This document shows positions 35,733-45,215 of a DNA stretch of 64,000 bases, in pieces (position 1 is the stretch's first letter; every line of letters begins with the position of its first letter). The stretch lies in NCBI RefSeq assembly GCF_003858635.1, contig NZ_RQJO01000008.1, forward strand, positions 124,001 to 188,000, read 5' to 3'. Source of the stretch: Larkinella rosea (lineage in GTDB: Bacteria; Bacteroidota; Bacteroidia; Cytophagales; Spirosomataceae). The notes under the pieces were generated by a model. It saw nothing but the letters and a program-made list of their open reading frames with translations, ran no database searches and was not told where the DNA came from. The position numbers and the translations under genes were made by a program.

Positions 35733-35767
35733 AAAAGCCAGCGATTAGATCGTTGGCTTTTCGTTTT
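35733..35767 (+). terminator. Terminator of the SAM-riboswitch unit
   Basis: AAAAGCCAGCGAT (35733-35745) pairs with ATCGTTGGCTTTT (35749-35761) with one G-U pair and a three-base loop. It is followed by CGTTTTTATT. It closes a unit of about 275 bases and also faces the end of the convergent membrane-protein gene. Confidence 0.88.
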
Positions 35768-35785
35768 TATTCAAATTTTGATTTA

Positions 35786-36274
35786 TTAGTAGGCCAGCAA
35801 ACGGCCACAGGTGATGGTTGCCAGCCAGAGCAGCAGCGAACCAATGGCGGCCACTTTGGCCCCAATTGGCGTTGCGCCCGACTCCCAGCCGGCGGGCGCC
35901 CGAAACGTGATCCGGTGGAAAATAGCCACGTTAATGCCCGCGACAAGAATCAGGAACAGCTTCAATCCGAACATCGGATCGTTGCCCAGCGCTTCGGCAT
36001 TGGTCGTAAAAAGCAGCATTCCGGACGGAATGACGAGCGCCAATCCGCGCCTTGACCAAGGCAAAACATGCGTTGCCAGATCGAAAACCGGTATTTTTTT
36101 GGAGAAACCCAACAAGCGGAAATCGAACAGAAACGCCCCACCAACGAGGAGAGCAAGCCCGGTAATGTGCACGATTTCGAGACCGGGATACAACCACGTC
36201 GATTGGCGGATGACAACGGCCAAAGTGGTATTTTCAACCCATTGCAGCCACTCGACGGGAAAGGTCAGCCTCAT
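35786..36274 (-). CDS. Four-segment integral membrane protein (DUF6644/DUF2214-like)
   Basis: This 162-residue protein has about four transmembrane helices: STWLYPGLEIVHITGLALLVGGAFLFDFRLLGF, SRRGLALVIPSGMLLF, FGLKLFLILVAGINVAIFH and GAKVAAIGSLLLWLATITCGRLLAY. The YPxxExxHxxG pattern in helix one, with its buried His, resembles DUF6644/DUF2214-type membrane proteins that may bind haem; this is by memory of the pattern only. It overlaps the DUF6152 gene by four bases (ATGA), so the two form an operon. Confidence 0.7.
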   Translation of the reverse strand: MRLTFPVEWLQWVENTTLAVVIRQSTWLYPGLEIVHITGLALLVGGAFLFDFRLLGFSKKIPVFDLATHVLPWSRRGLALVIPSGMLLFTTNAEALGNDPMFGLKLFLILVAGINVAIFHRITFRAPAGWESGATPIGAKVAAIGSLLLWLATITCGRLLAY

Positions 36275-36627
36275 TTCCGCAGTTCAACTTTCTTGCCGTC
36301 GATGAAAATACGTTCGGCGCGCATTTCGCCTTTTTTAGTTTTATGCGGATACCCAACGACCCGCAATGAAACGCCTTTTTTCAGCATGTCGGCGGTGGCG
36401 CCCCGCTCCTGCATCCGGCTCGGAGGAGCCAAAACAACAAACCAGGTTTTGTCTTTATCTTTTACGTTGGCTGTAGCGTGCGGATTTTCATACTTCGATT
36501 CTTCGATGATTCCGGTATAATCCAGCACTTTGGTCTGGTCGTAATCGGCCCAACCGTGGTGTAAAGGAGCGAAAGCCGTTCCGAGGAAAAAAAGCAGCGC
36601 AAACGGCGTGATTTTCAGTAAGTTCAT
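36271..36627 (-). CDS. DUF6152-like secreted protein
   Basis: This 118-residue protein has a signal peptide (ITPFALLFFLGTAFA), a His pair in PLHHGWADYDQ right after the predicted cleavage region, and a small beta-barrel body (YTGIIEESKYENPHATANV, LRVVGYPHKTKKGEMRAERIFIDGK). This is the pattern of DUF6152 proteins, small periplasmic domains found with membrane proteins like its downstream partner. The NPHA and HH elements suggest metal binding, but I assign no function. The partner membrane-protein gene overlaps its stop. Confidence 0.75.
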   Translation of the reverse strand: MNLLKITPFALLFFLGTAFAPLHHGWADYDQTKVLDYTGIIEESKYENPHATANVKDKDKTWFVVLAPPSRMQERGATADMLKKGVSLRVVGYPHKTKKGEMRAERIFIDGKKVELRK

Positions 36628-36715
36628 AATTGATTGGGTTTACGATCAAAGAGAAAAGACATGAGAGCACAGAGGAATCTCTCATCAATCAACAACCTGA
36701 AAAAAAGCGATTTGT

Positions 36716-36806
36716 TAACGTACCCATGGACTTTAGTCCGTGTTTTTTTGTGGGCCCGCTTTATGAAATTCTCAAAAAACACGGACTAAAGTCCGTGGGT
36801 ACGTTA
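36716..36806. repeat. Inverted pair of ACGGACTAAAGTCCGT repeat units
   Basis: Two 33-base units, 36716-36748 and 36774-36806, are inverse complements with one mismatch. Each has an inner palindrome around ACGGACTAAAGTCCGT and an outer GTACGTTA. A third single unit lies at 48039-48068. The outer end of the right unit supplies the stop codon (TAA on the minus strand, 36804-36806) of the next gene. This looks like a REP-type mobile palindrome. Confidence 0.88.
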
Positions 36807-37562
36807 GCCTTTTTCCTGAACCAGAAAATCCTTCAGGCAACCGCGAATGGCTACGATCAAATCGTACTCATTGGCTTCCAGAACGAATTTTTCGGGGAGT
36901 TTGCAGAACTGCATAAACGCTGTCAGCCGTTCTTCTTTCAGTTCCGTAATGCGCGAAATCCAGATCGGATCCAAACGCGCCTGATACCGTTTTTTGTTTA
37001 ATTCGGCCTGGTTGAACTGCTGGAGTTTCTTCTCGTTTTTGGCTTCTTTACTGAACCGGCCATAGAGGGCAGAAATCGGGCCTTTCAATGTCATTTTAGG
37101 AGCCAGAGTCGCGTAATCGTACCCCATTCGCCCGACGTTGCCGAGGGATACACCCACCAGTTCCGGGGCGGTCTTGATTTCGATGACTGGTTTTGGGGCA
37201 ATGTTCAACTTCATGAATTCCTGCTTGAACCGGCTTTCGGTCCAGCCTTTGATCACTACTTCGTTCAGCATTTTTACGTCTTGAATCAGCTCAACGATCA
37301 ATTCCTGCTCATCGATCGGAACAATTAGCTGGACGGTTTTATACCCAATACACGAAATTAGCAGGGTGTCATTCGGGGAAGCCGTGATCCGGAATTGTCC
37401 GGTTTCGGTGCTCATCGTCGCCCGGGAAAGCGAGGTGTTCTGTACCGTAGCCGAAACGATCGGTTTTTGGTTGCTTTTATCGACCACCGAACCGCTCCGG
37501 ATCGTCTGAGCGTGGCCGATTGCCGACAGCAATACCAAAAAGAAAAGTAGTGTTTTTTTCAT
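36804..37562 (-). CDS. Secreted CarboxypepD_reg-like domain protein
   Basis: This 252-residue protein has a signal peptide (cleavage near GHAQT) and an N-terminal carboxypeptidase-regulatory-like beta domain (about 20-105: SGSVVDKSNQKPIVSATVQNTSLS, ISCIGYKTVQL, MLNEVVIKGW). A charged helical C-terminal part follows (FSKEAKNEKKLQQFNQAELNKKRYQARLD). It resembles the plug-leading domain of TonB receptors but lacks a barrel. Such proteins in Bacteroidota are cell-envelope proteins of unknown role. The stop codon lies inside a palindromic repeat unit, so the C-terminus may have been reset by insertion of that repeat. Confidence 0.75.
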   Translation of the reverse strand: MKKTLLFFLVLLSAIGHAQTIRSGSVVDKSNQKPIVSATVQNTSLSRATMSTETGQFRITASPNDTLLISCIGYKTVQLIVPIDEQELIVELIQDVKMLNEVVIKGWTESRFKQEFMKLNIAPKPVIEIKTAPELVGVSLGNVGRMGYDYATLAPKMTLKGPISALYGRFSKEAKNEKKLQQFNQAELNKKRYQARLDPIWISRITELKEERLTAFMQFCKLPEKFVLEANEYDLIVAIRGCLKDFLVQEKG

Positions 37563-37683
37563 CTGCGCTGGAAACCGGTGCTATCATCCGAACGCAAACT
37601 AACCGATTTTAGGATAGTTTACCCGGTTTTTAACATTTTTTAGGGTTTCCGGAAATAGGCTGGAAGGAGAGAAAACCGGTCGA

Positions 37684-38424
37684 TCAGTGCTCTTCGGCGG
37701 TTTGAATAAATGCCTTGGCCTTGCGGATATTCTTGTTGATGAGGTCCGTTTCGATCAGGCCATCGCGTAGCCGGACAATCCGGTGGGCGTATTCGGCGAT
37801 GTCTTCTTCGTGCGTCACCATGATCACCGTGTTGCCTTTGCTGTGAATCTGATCGAACAAATCCATGATTTCGTACGACGTCTTGCTGTCGAGGTTACCG
37901 GTCGGTTCATCCGCCAGCAGAATACTCGGGTCATTGACCAGCGCCCGCGCCACGGCCACGCGTTGGCGTTGCCCACCGGAAAGCTCGTTGGGTCGGTGGC
38001 CCGCCCGGTGTTCGAGTCCTACGTTTTTGAGCGCCTGCATGGCCTTTTCAGTTCGGTCGGCTTTGTTAAAACCGGCGTAAATCAGCGGCAGGGCCACATT
38101 TTCCAACGAGGTCTGGCGGGGTAGCAGGTTAAAGGTCTGAAACACAAAACCGATTTCCTTGTTCCGCACTTCGGCCAACGCGTTTTCGCTCATATTACTG
38201 ACGTCCAGCCCGTTCAGAATATACGTACCGGAGGTCGGCGTATCCAGACAGCCCACGATGTTCATCAGTGTCGATTTCCCCGAACCCGACGGCCCCATGA
38301 AGGCAACGTATTCTCCTTTTTTGATCGTAATGGTCACCGATTTCAACGCTTCGATGACCTCGCTGCCCATCACGTACCGTTTCGAGATTTCGTTGGTTTC
38401 AATAATATTTTTGTTCATGATCAA
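37684..38424 (-). CDS. MacB/LolD-type ABC transporter ATP-binding protein
   Basis: This 246-residue ATPase has Walker A GPSGSGKS (about 44-51), Q-loop [11 protein letters not shown], signature LSGGQRQR, Walker [14 protein letters not shown] and H-loop MVTHEE. The [23 protein letters not shown] stretch and ADEPTGNLD are typical of the MacB/LolD/FtsE group, which power extrusion of lipoproteins, peptides or drugs rather than substrate import. The start may be ATG 38424 or the second ATG at 38418. No MacB permease is adjacent, so it must act with a partner elsewhere. It is on the same strand as its neighbours, 40 bases from the next gene. Confidence 0.88.
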   Translation of the reverse strand: MIMNKNIIETNEISKRYVMGSEVIEALKSVTITIKKGEYVAFMGPSGSGKSTLMNIVGCLDTPTSGTYILNGLDVSNMSENALAEVRNKEIGFVFQTFNLLPRQTSLENVALPLIYAGFNKADRTEKAMQALKNVGLEHRAGHRPNELSGGQRQRVAVARALVNDPSILLADEPTGNLDSKTSYEIMDLFDQIHSKGNTVIMVTHEEDIAEYAHRIVRLRDGLIETDLINKNIRKAKAFIQTAEEH

Positions 38425-38464
38425 TTGGGAACAGCATCATACGAAAACCGCATGACAGAGTTGG

Positions 38465-38965
38465 CTACGTAGCGGCAATTTTGCGTCGACGCAGAAAATA
38501 ATTTCGGACAAACAAACCCGTCAATATCAGCATTTCGGCATTCGGCAGGGCAGTCACCAGTTCAATGGTCCCTTCATCGGCCAGAAACATCCGCGTGCGG
38601 TCGTAATGGATGATTTCGTTCCCGGTTTTTGATTCCGGCGTGTCGGCCACGATACTCCATTCGTGCATCATGAAGTTTTCCCGCTGCCAGGTATATTTCT
38701 CACCGGTCTCCAGCCGAACCACGGCACCGTTGAAACCTTCAAATTCAATCCGGCCAACGATTTTATCCCCGGCATCTTTGTCGTGAATATTGACCGAATG
38801 AACCAGAAAACCCCTGACATCGAAAAAGATGTGAACCCCGTTCAGATGGGCATCGACATCCCGAACCAACAGATCGCGGTGCATGCCACCGACCACCTTT
38901 TCGCCATCCATAATGACGATGCTGCGACTGAACGCTTCTTTAACCCAGTGAAGTTGTTTTTCCAT
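38465..38965 (-). CDS. Uncharacterised 166-residue protein
   Basis: I do not recognise this protein. It starts MEKQLHWVKEAFSRSIVIMDGEKVVGGMHRD and is mainly predicted beta-strand (LVRDVDAHLNGVHIFFDVRG, RIEFEGFNGAVVRLETGEKYTW). A short hydrophobic stretch (VTALPNAEMLILTGLFVRNYF) is followed by a basic tail RRRKI, which could be a C-terminal membrane anchor. The beta-rich pattern resembles LURP-one/tubby-like folds, but only vaguely. It lies between the 1009-residue TPR membrane protein (40 bases upstream) and the ABC ATPase on the same strand. Confidence 0.6.
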   Translation of the reverse strand: MEKQLHWVKEAFSRSIVIMDGEKVVGGMHRDLLVRDVDAHLNGVHIFFDVRGFLVHSVNIHDKDAGDKIVGRIEFEGFNGAVVRLETGEKYTWQRENFMMHEWSIVADTPESKTGNEIIHYDRTRMFLADEGTIELVTALPNAEMLILTGLFVRNYFLRRRKIAAT

Positions 38966-39005
38966 AATGGCCGAGGGGAGAAACCACCTCTTAAACTTAC
39001 GGATT

Positions 39006-42000
39006 TTATTGAAATGACTCCCGCTGTTTTTTAATCAACGCACGTTTGGCCTGATAGCGGGCCAGAAATGCCTGATAATCGGTGGGAGAGGTGGCCGAAC
39101 GCAGACGCGTCAGGCTCTCGTCGGCGTAGTCAGTCAGGCTCAGATCGAGACAAAGCAGCGCGTATATTTTCAGCAGATCCGGGTTTCGTTCGTTCAGTGG
39201 CAGGGCTTCCAATACCAGATTATAGGCTTTTTCAGCCCTGCCGTTCTGCTGTTCAAAACCGGCCGCAGCCGCTACGATTTCGGCGTTAAACGGCGCTCGT
39301 TTTAAGGCATTTTCATAGGCTAATCGGGCCGGAGCGGTTTGGCGTTTAGCCTGATAAGCCTGCGCCAGAACGAAATCTTTTTCGGGCTGAAAAGCCGCTA
39401 CTACCGATTGCCGGGCGTCGCTGATAGTCTGATCATATTGCCCTTTCGCATTCCGCAAACGCAGGTACGCGATCGTCATGGCCGATCCGGCGTAAGGATT
39501 TAGCCGGGCTTCCTGCGGAATTTGTTCGTACCAGCTCTCGGCAACGACGGGTTGGTTGAGAGTTAGAAACCGGTTGACAAAAACCGAAGCCACAATCGTT
39601 TTTAGGTTGTCGTCCCGCATTGATCGGTACAAAGCCCGCTGCGATTCGGGCTGATCGAGCAAGGGGTTATACAGCAACACAAAGGCTTTTTCGAGATCGG
39701 TTGCGGGTTGTCTTTTTTCGTACAAAACCTCCGCCAGCGTTTGCACACCGGGATCGTTCTGCCCGGCGGTTTCCCAAAGCGATTGTGCAATGAGCGGATC
39801 ACCGGATTTGGTCAGTGCGAGTGCCTGATAATAGATGGAAAGCGTATCGGCGTTCTGGCTTAGAATGTCGGCGGCTTTGCGGTTCAGCCCCTGTTCCATC
39901 ATCCAGAGTCCCGTAATGAAATTGTAAAAAGCGCCATTGCGCTGATTGTCGCGGGCAATCTGGTCGGTTAGCTCAAAAGCCGTGCGTTTATTGCCGGTAT
40001 AATACTGGCTTGCAGCCCGCGCAAACAGCAAATCGTCCGTAAAATCCTGATTGGCCGGATTCTGCCCCAACCGGTTCAGAATAGTCAGTAAGGTTGTGTC
40101 GGTCGTGCGGTTTTGAACCGAATAATTATACAGCTGAGCAAACCGGGACACATTCAGGCCGTCGTCGGTAAGTGGGGCATCGAGCCAGTTGGGGCGCTGA
40201 ACTCCGGTGCTGTCGGTGGGGTTGCGGAAAAATGCCAAGGCTGAGCGGTTTGCTTCGTAGGATTCATACGAGCGGTTTTCCATCGTGCGTGCCAGCGAAT
40301 CGAGCGAAATCAGTCGCGGATTGCGCGCCCAAAACGCCAGCAGGTTCGTTTGCGGAACTTCTTCCCGGGCCGTATTACCGGCGGCTGCGGCCAGGTAATA
40401 ATAAGCCGAATCGGCCACGCTGGTTCGGGCGTAGAGATAGCCCAGATTGTTCTGCAATTCACCGTTTTTCGGAAAAGACCGAATGCCGCGCTGCAACATT
40501 TTAATCGCTTCGAAAAGCAGGTTATCCTGCAACAAAACCGCTGATAATCCGGCATACGCCTGGGCCGAAGGTTGTTTCAACAACGCCTGCTGAAAATAAT
40601 GGACCGCCGTCACCTTGTCGTCTTGGGAAAGTGCCAGCGAGGCCAGCGCGTAATTGGATTTATGATTCTGAAATTCGCTGTTCAGGGCCAGACTGTAATA
40701 TTGCTCGGCCACCCGAATTTCGCCCGTCCCGGCGTGGTAATCGCCCACGCTATTAAAATAACCGGCAACCGCCTGACTGATGGGGAAGAAATTTTCGAAC
40801 GCCAGGATCACAACCGTTACAATGGCAGTCACCAGACGGGCTTGTAACACCGAAAACCGCGTTGGTTTGTACAAAACTTTATAAACCGGTAAGCCTTGTC
40901 GGTACAGGGATAGAAAGTTAAAAATCACGTAAGCCACGAACGCCAGACCAGCGGCCAGATGGGTATAGACAATCACGTCCTCCAGTGCTTCGACAAGCGG
41001 ATCATTGGCGGACGCAAAGGCATACGAAATGACCATGAGGGTAATGAGTGCCAATCCCAGGTACAAATACGCCCCGGCATCCCGAAACGGCAGGGCGGTT
41101 TCGTTCTGGCGCAATTGCTGCCGAAACCCCCAAATTCCTAAAATCAATGAAATTAGAATCAGGACAAATGGACTGACTACCAGTGGATTCCAGGCAATGA
41201 CTTTGGTGTTATTAAGCCAGATCAGCACCAGATTCACAATATACAGCGAACCAATGACCAGAAAGTTGGCTACCCCCAGCGGACGCCCCGATCCGTCGCT
41301 GCGGTTAGTCCGGGTCACGGAGGTGAGGTAGACCAGTCCCGCAATGATTTCCGGGGAAATCCAGAAAATAAAGCCCAGCGACAGCACCAGCAAACCCGGC
41401 AACGAATAACCGACAAACGCCAGCGCGGGCAACTGTTGTCCGGGTAACCGATCAATAACCAGCCAGCCCAGCAGCGTTATGGCCGCAAAAACACCGAGAC
41501 GGGCGGGCAGTTCGATTTCCGGCCGGAAGGCGTGGAAATAATAACTGACCAGACCAAATCCCAGCGCCACCACGACAAACAGGAACCGACCTCCCAAAAC
41601 CGTTCCCAAAAAACCGGGTAGTTGCAATACTTCCAGCCGGAACGTAGCCAGAAGCACAATTAAAACCGCCATTGCGATTAGGTAATACCAGCGGGGCAGT
41701 TCTGTAATGGCGGCCAGGACAAAGGCCATACCTACACAAATTCCCAGTGTTACCAATTGGGCCGCCAGCCCATTGACCTGCATGACCGAGGCTGCAAACT
41801 GTTCGGTAACGATGTAGGCTTTGCCCGACACCGAATAATCGAAAAGTCCGTCGGTAAAGGTGCCGATGGAAGCCGGGAGTTCCGTCAGGTCGCTCAGGAC
41901 ATCCCAGCGAACGACGTTCTGCAAGCCTTGCATCCAGGCCCAGATCATCCCAATGATGGCCGCAGCCAAAAGCACTAAACCCGTCCAGTAGGTTGTCCGG

Positions 42001-42035
42001 TGGGCAGTATTCCAGTTTTTCCAGAAAAAAAGCAT
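39006..42035 (-). CDS. 1009-residue multi-pass membrane protein with TPR domain
   Basis: The N-terminal half has about twelve transmembrane helices (from GLVLLAAAIIGMIWAW to TAIVTVVILAFENF, residues about 18-410). The C-terminal half is a long TPR superhelix (GEIRVAEQYYSLALNSE, KVTAVHYFQQALLKQPSAQAY, FEAIKMLQRGIRSFPKNGELQNNLGYLYAR, PARLAYENALKRAPFNAEI). Large membrane-TPR proteins of this type are common in Cytophagales and lack an assigned function. The TPR part should face the periplasm or cytoplasm as a docking surface. It diverges from atpD across a 398-base gap. A minus-strand TATTTTTG (42047-42040) lies just before its start, too close for a normal leader. Confidence 0.72.
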   Translation of the reverse strand: MLFFWKNWNTAHRTTYWTGLVLLAAAIIGMIWAWMQGLQNVVRWDVLSDLTELPASIGTFTDGLFDYSVSGKAYIVTEQFAASVMQVNGLAAQLVTLGICVGMAFVLAAITELPRWYYLIAMAVLIVLLATFRLEVLQLPGFLGTVLGGRFLFVVVALGFGLVSYYFHAFRPEIELPARLGVFAAITLLGWLVIDRLPGQQLPALAFVGYSLPGLLVLSLGFIFWISPEIIAGLVYLTSVTRTNRSDGSGRPLGVANFLVIGSLYIVNLVLIWLNNTKVIAWNPLVVSPFVLILISLILGIWGFRQQLRQNETALPFRDAGAYLYLGLALITLMVISYAFASANDPLVEALEDVIVYTHLAAGLAFVAYVIFNFLSLYRQGLPVYKVLYKPTRFSVLQARLVTAIVTVVILAFENFFPISQAVAGYFNSVGDYHAGTGEIRVAEQYYSLALNSEFQNHKSNYALASLALSQDDKVTAVHYFQQALLKQPSAQAYAGLSAVLLQDNLLFEAIKMLQRGIRSFPKNGELQNNLGYLYARTSVADSAYYYLAAAAGNTAREEVPQTNLLAFWARNPRLISLDSLARTMENRSYESYEANRSALAFFRNPTDSTGVQRPNWLDAPLTDDGLNVSRFAQLYNYSVQNRTTDTTLLTILNRLGQNPANQDFTDDLLFARAASQYYTGNKRTAFELTDQIARDNQRNGAFYNFITGLWMMEQGLNRKAADILSQNADTLSIYYQALALTKSGDPLIAQSLWETAGQNDPGVQTLAEVLYEKRQPATDLEKAFVLLYNPLLDQPESQRALYRSMRDDNLKTIVASVFVNRFLTLNQPVVAESWYEQIPQEARLNPYAGSAMTIAYLRLRNAKGQYDQTISDARQSVVAAFQPEKDFVLAQAYQAKRQTAPARLAYENALKRAPFNAEIVAAAAGFEQQNGRAEKAYNLVLEALPLNERNPDLLKIYALLCLDLSLTDYADESLTRLRSATSPTDYQAFLARYQAKRALIKKQRESFQ

Positions 42036-42354
42036 ACGTCAAAAATAAACCGACAAGGGGTTACATTGTGCCGGTTAAACTACCAATAGCAACGCTGCAA
42101 GCGGTTTGTTAGTGCCTGTGGATAAATTCTATCTCATCAGTCCGTTTATGTTGCAAAGATCCGGATAAAACCGGTAAACGAGCGGGAGTACCCATCAGAA
42201 CGACAGCCGATTAGGCCCTCTGCGAACGAATAAACCGGTTTGTCCCCAAAATCTTTGTTTTGTGCAAACGGAGTAACCCGGGCGATTAACAGCGAACTAA
42301 CTGGAACAAAAACGGTTTCGTCGTTAAAATCTTAAAAATAGATTAAAAGTCAAC

Positions 42355-42385
42355 TTGGGTTTAAGCAAATTATCATCTAATTTTG
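42355..42385 (+). promoter_or_regulatory. Promoter of atpD-atpC
   Basis: TTG (42355-42357) and TAATTTTG (42378-42385) are 20 bases apart, fitting the Bacteroidota promoter consensus. The atpD ATG is 49 bases beyond the -7 element. The rest of the 398-base gap (42036-42433) shows no gene but holds six AAACCG/CGGTTT hexamers. Confidence 0.7.
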
Positions 42386-42415
42386 CGGTCGCATTGAGTA
42401 CGCTTTTCCTATTAA

Positions 42416-43957
<1,542 letters not shown>

Positions 43958-43974
43958 GTGCAGATTAAAAGACA

Positions 43975-44027
43975 AGAGATGTGAGACAAGAGACGCAGTT
44001 ATAACGGTTGTCTTTTGTCTCATCTCT
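43975..44027. repeat. Inverted repeat between atpD and atpC
   Basis: The left arm 43975-43994 and right arm 44010-44027 pair over about 18 bases with a two-base bulge and one mismatch. The left arm repeats the phrase GACAAGAGA twice. It lies 18 bases after the atpD stop and 30 before the atpC start. The same GAGACAAGAGA phrase builds the hairpin at 52863-52930. Confidence 0.75.
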
Positions 44028-44056
44028 CAGATCTTTCATCTTATTATAAAAGAAAA

Positions 44057-44305
44057 ATGCATCTGGAAATCATTACACCCGATAAGAAGGTCTTCACCGG
44101 CGAAGCAACGGCGGTTACATTTCCGGGCACCGAAGGCCAGTTTCAGGTTTTGAACGACCACGCACCCATTGTCAGCACGCTGGCGAAGGGGCCGGTTACG
44201 ATTGCGACCGGAACCGGAACGCAGACGTTTACCGTCGATGGGGGCGTTGTGGAAGTGTTGAATAACAACGTGCTGGTATTGGCCGAAGCGGTTGTCGCGG
44301 CTTAA
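44057..44305 (+). CDS. atpC: F1 ATP synthase epsilon subunit, short form
   Basis: The subunit has 82 residues from the ATG at 44057. The frame also opens at 44015, but MHLEIITPDKKVFTGEA is the conserved N-terminus and the extra residues come from the repeat. It consists only of the N-terminal beta-sandwich (PGTEGQFQVLNDHAPIVSTLAKGPV, FTVDGGVVEVLNNNVLVLAEAV). The C-terminal helical hairpin that inhibits ATP hydrolysis in E. coli is absent, as usual for Bacteroidota. It joins the gamma subunit to the c-ring in the central stalk. A long hairpin divides it from atpD, and a strong terminator follows. Confidence 0.94.
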   Translation: MHLEIITPDKKVFTGEATAVTFPGTEGQFQVLNDHAPIVSTLAKGPVTIATGTGTQTFTVDGGVVEVLNNNVLVLAEAVVAA

Positions 44306-44334
44306 ATCGGTCGTTAGCTTTATATAAATTAAGG

Positions 44335-44366
44335 AGGACAGGTCTGCGAAGGCTTGTCCTTTTTAT
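44335..44366 (+). terminator. Terminator of atpD-atpC
   Basis: AGGACAGGTCT (44335-44345) pairs fully with AGGCTTGTCCT (44350-44360), counting two G-U pairs, around a GCGA tetraloop. TTTTATTTTG follows. The run overlaps the 3' end of the convergent Rpn-family gene. Confidence 0.9.
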
Positions 44367-45166
44367 TTTGTCTCAGAAAGCTTCTGTTGAATATTTTGGA
44401 CAAACTCAATGGGAACATTGACGAGATCTGCTATTTTTTCAACGCTAAAATCACTCTTTTTAAGCAAGCTTGTCACAAACCTAATTTGTTCTTTTTCCTG
44501 ACCCCGCAAATAGAGAACATCCCTTTCTTCGCTAATATGTTGTGCAATACTATCCATAGCGGTTTTCAATTTTAATTCTAAATTACGCAACTGCGCTAAC
44601 ACGCGCAACTGGCTAAAGTACCTCTTTAACGAAAAATCGCCATCGGTCGTTTCTTCAATACGTTGAATAATCTGCTTCAACGCGCTGTCAGGGCTTTCAT
44701 CCCTGAAATCCGCCAGGACACCTAAAATGACTTCTTCTGGCTGATTGGATTTAAGGAAAATATGATAGTCAAGTTGCGAAAATGCAATCAGAGGAAACTC
44801 ATATTTTAAGAGATCGCTTTCGTAACGGATTGCCATTTTTGGAGTTCCAGAGCCGAGAAATAACACAAACTGGCGAATGGGCAATTTATATTTTCTGGCC
44901 AACATAATGTGATACTCCGCCATACGGTAAACCATTTCCGGTTCATCAACTACCTGAAATTCAATTTGAAGAATAAACGTATTGTTTTGATTGTCAAGTA
45001 TTTTCTTTAAAACATCCGGCTTGCGTTCTTTGGTATGCTGAATGTCGTCGGGTAATTCTTCCGAAGAAAGAGCCATAATACCCAGTAAGTTTTTCATCAA
45101 ACTCGGTATGACGGCTTCAATATTTTCTTTAAAAATTTTGTCGTATTGGTTCGATTGCTTGCCCAT
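44363..45166 (-). CDS. Rpn-family PD-(D/E)XK nuclease / putative transposase
   Basis: This 267-residue protein has the nuclease core of the Rpn/PDDEXK_2 family: RKPDVLKKI (Asp 51) and TFILQIEFQ (Glu 69, Gln 71, the E-x-Q form seen in this family). MVYRMAEYHIMLARKY and PIRQFVLFLG follow. The C-terminal half is helical and charged (ERDVLYLRGQEKEQIRFVTSLLKKS). Rpn proteins promote RecA-independent DNA transfer in E. coli and have been linked to phage defence. Its base composition is more AT-rich than its neighbours, consistent with transfer. It converges with atpC, whose terminator overlaps its 3' end. Confidence 0.8.
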   Translation of the reverse strand: MGKQSNQYDKIFKENIEAVIPSLMKNLLGIMALSSEELPDDIQHTKERKPDVLKKILDNQNNTFILQIEFQVVDEPEMVYRMAEYHIMLARKYKLPIRQFVLFLGSGTPKMAIRYESDLLKYEFPLIAFSQLDYHIFLKSNQPEEVILGVLADFRDESPDSALKQIIQRIEETTDGDFSLKRYFSQLRVLAQLRNLELKLKTAMDSIAQHISEERDVLYLRGQEKEQIRFVTSLLKKSDFSVEKIADLVNVPIEFVQNIQQKLSETK

Positions 45167-45215
45167 ACAACAAATGTATCAAAAACGAGATTGAATACTA
45201 TTTTACATCAGTAAC

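Noticed and set aside
36804-37562. CarboxypepD_reg protein considered as a truncated TonB receptor
   Set aside because: No plug or barrel remnant follows, and the C-terminal helical region is coherent, so it looks like a complete small protein.
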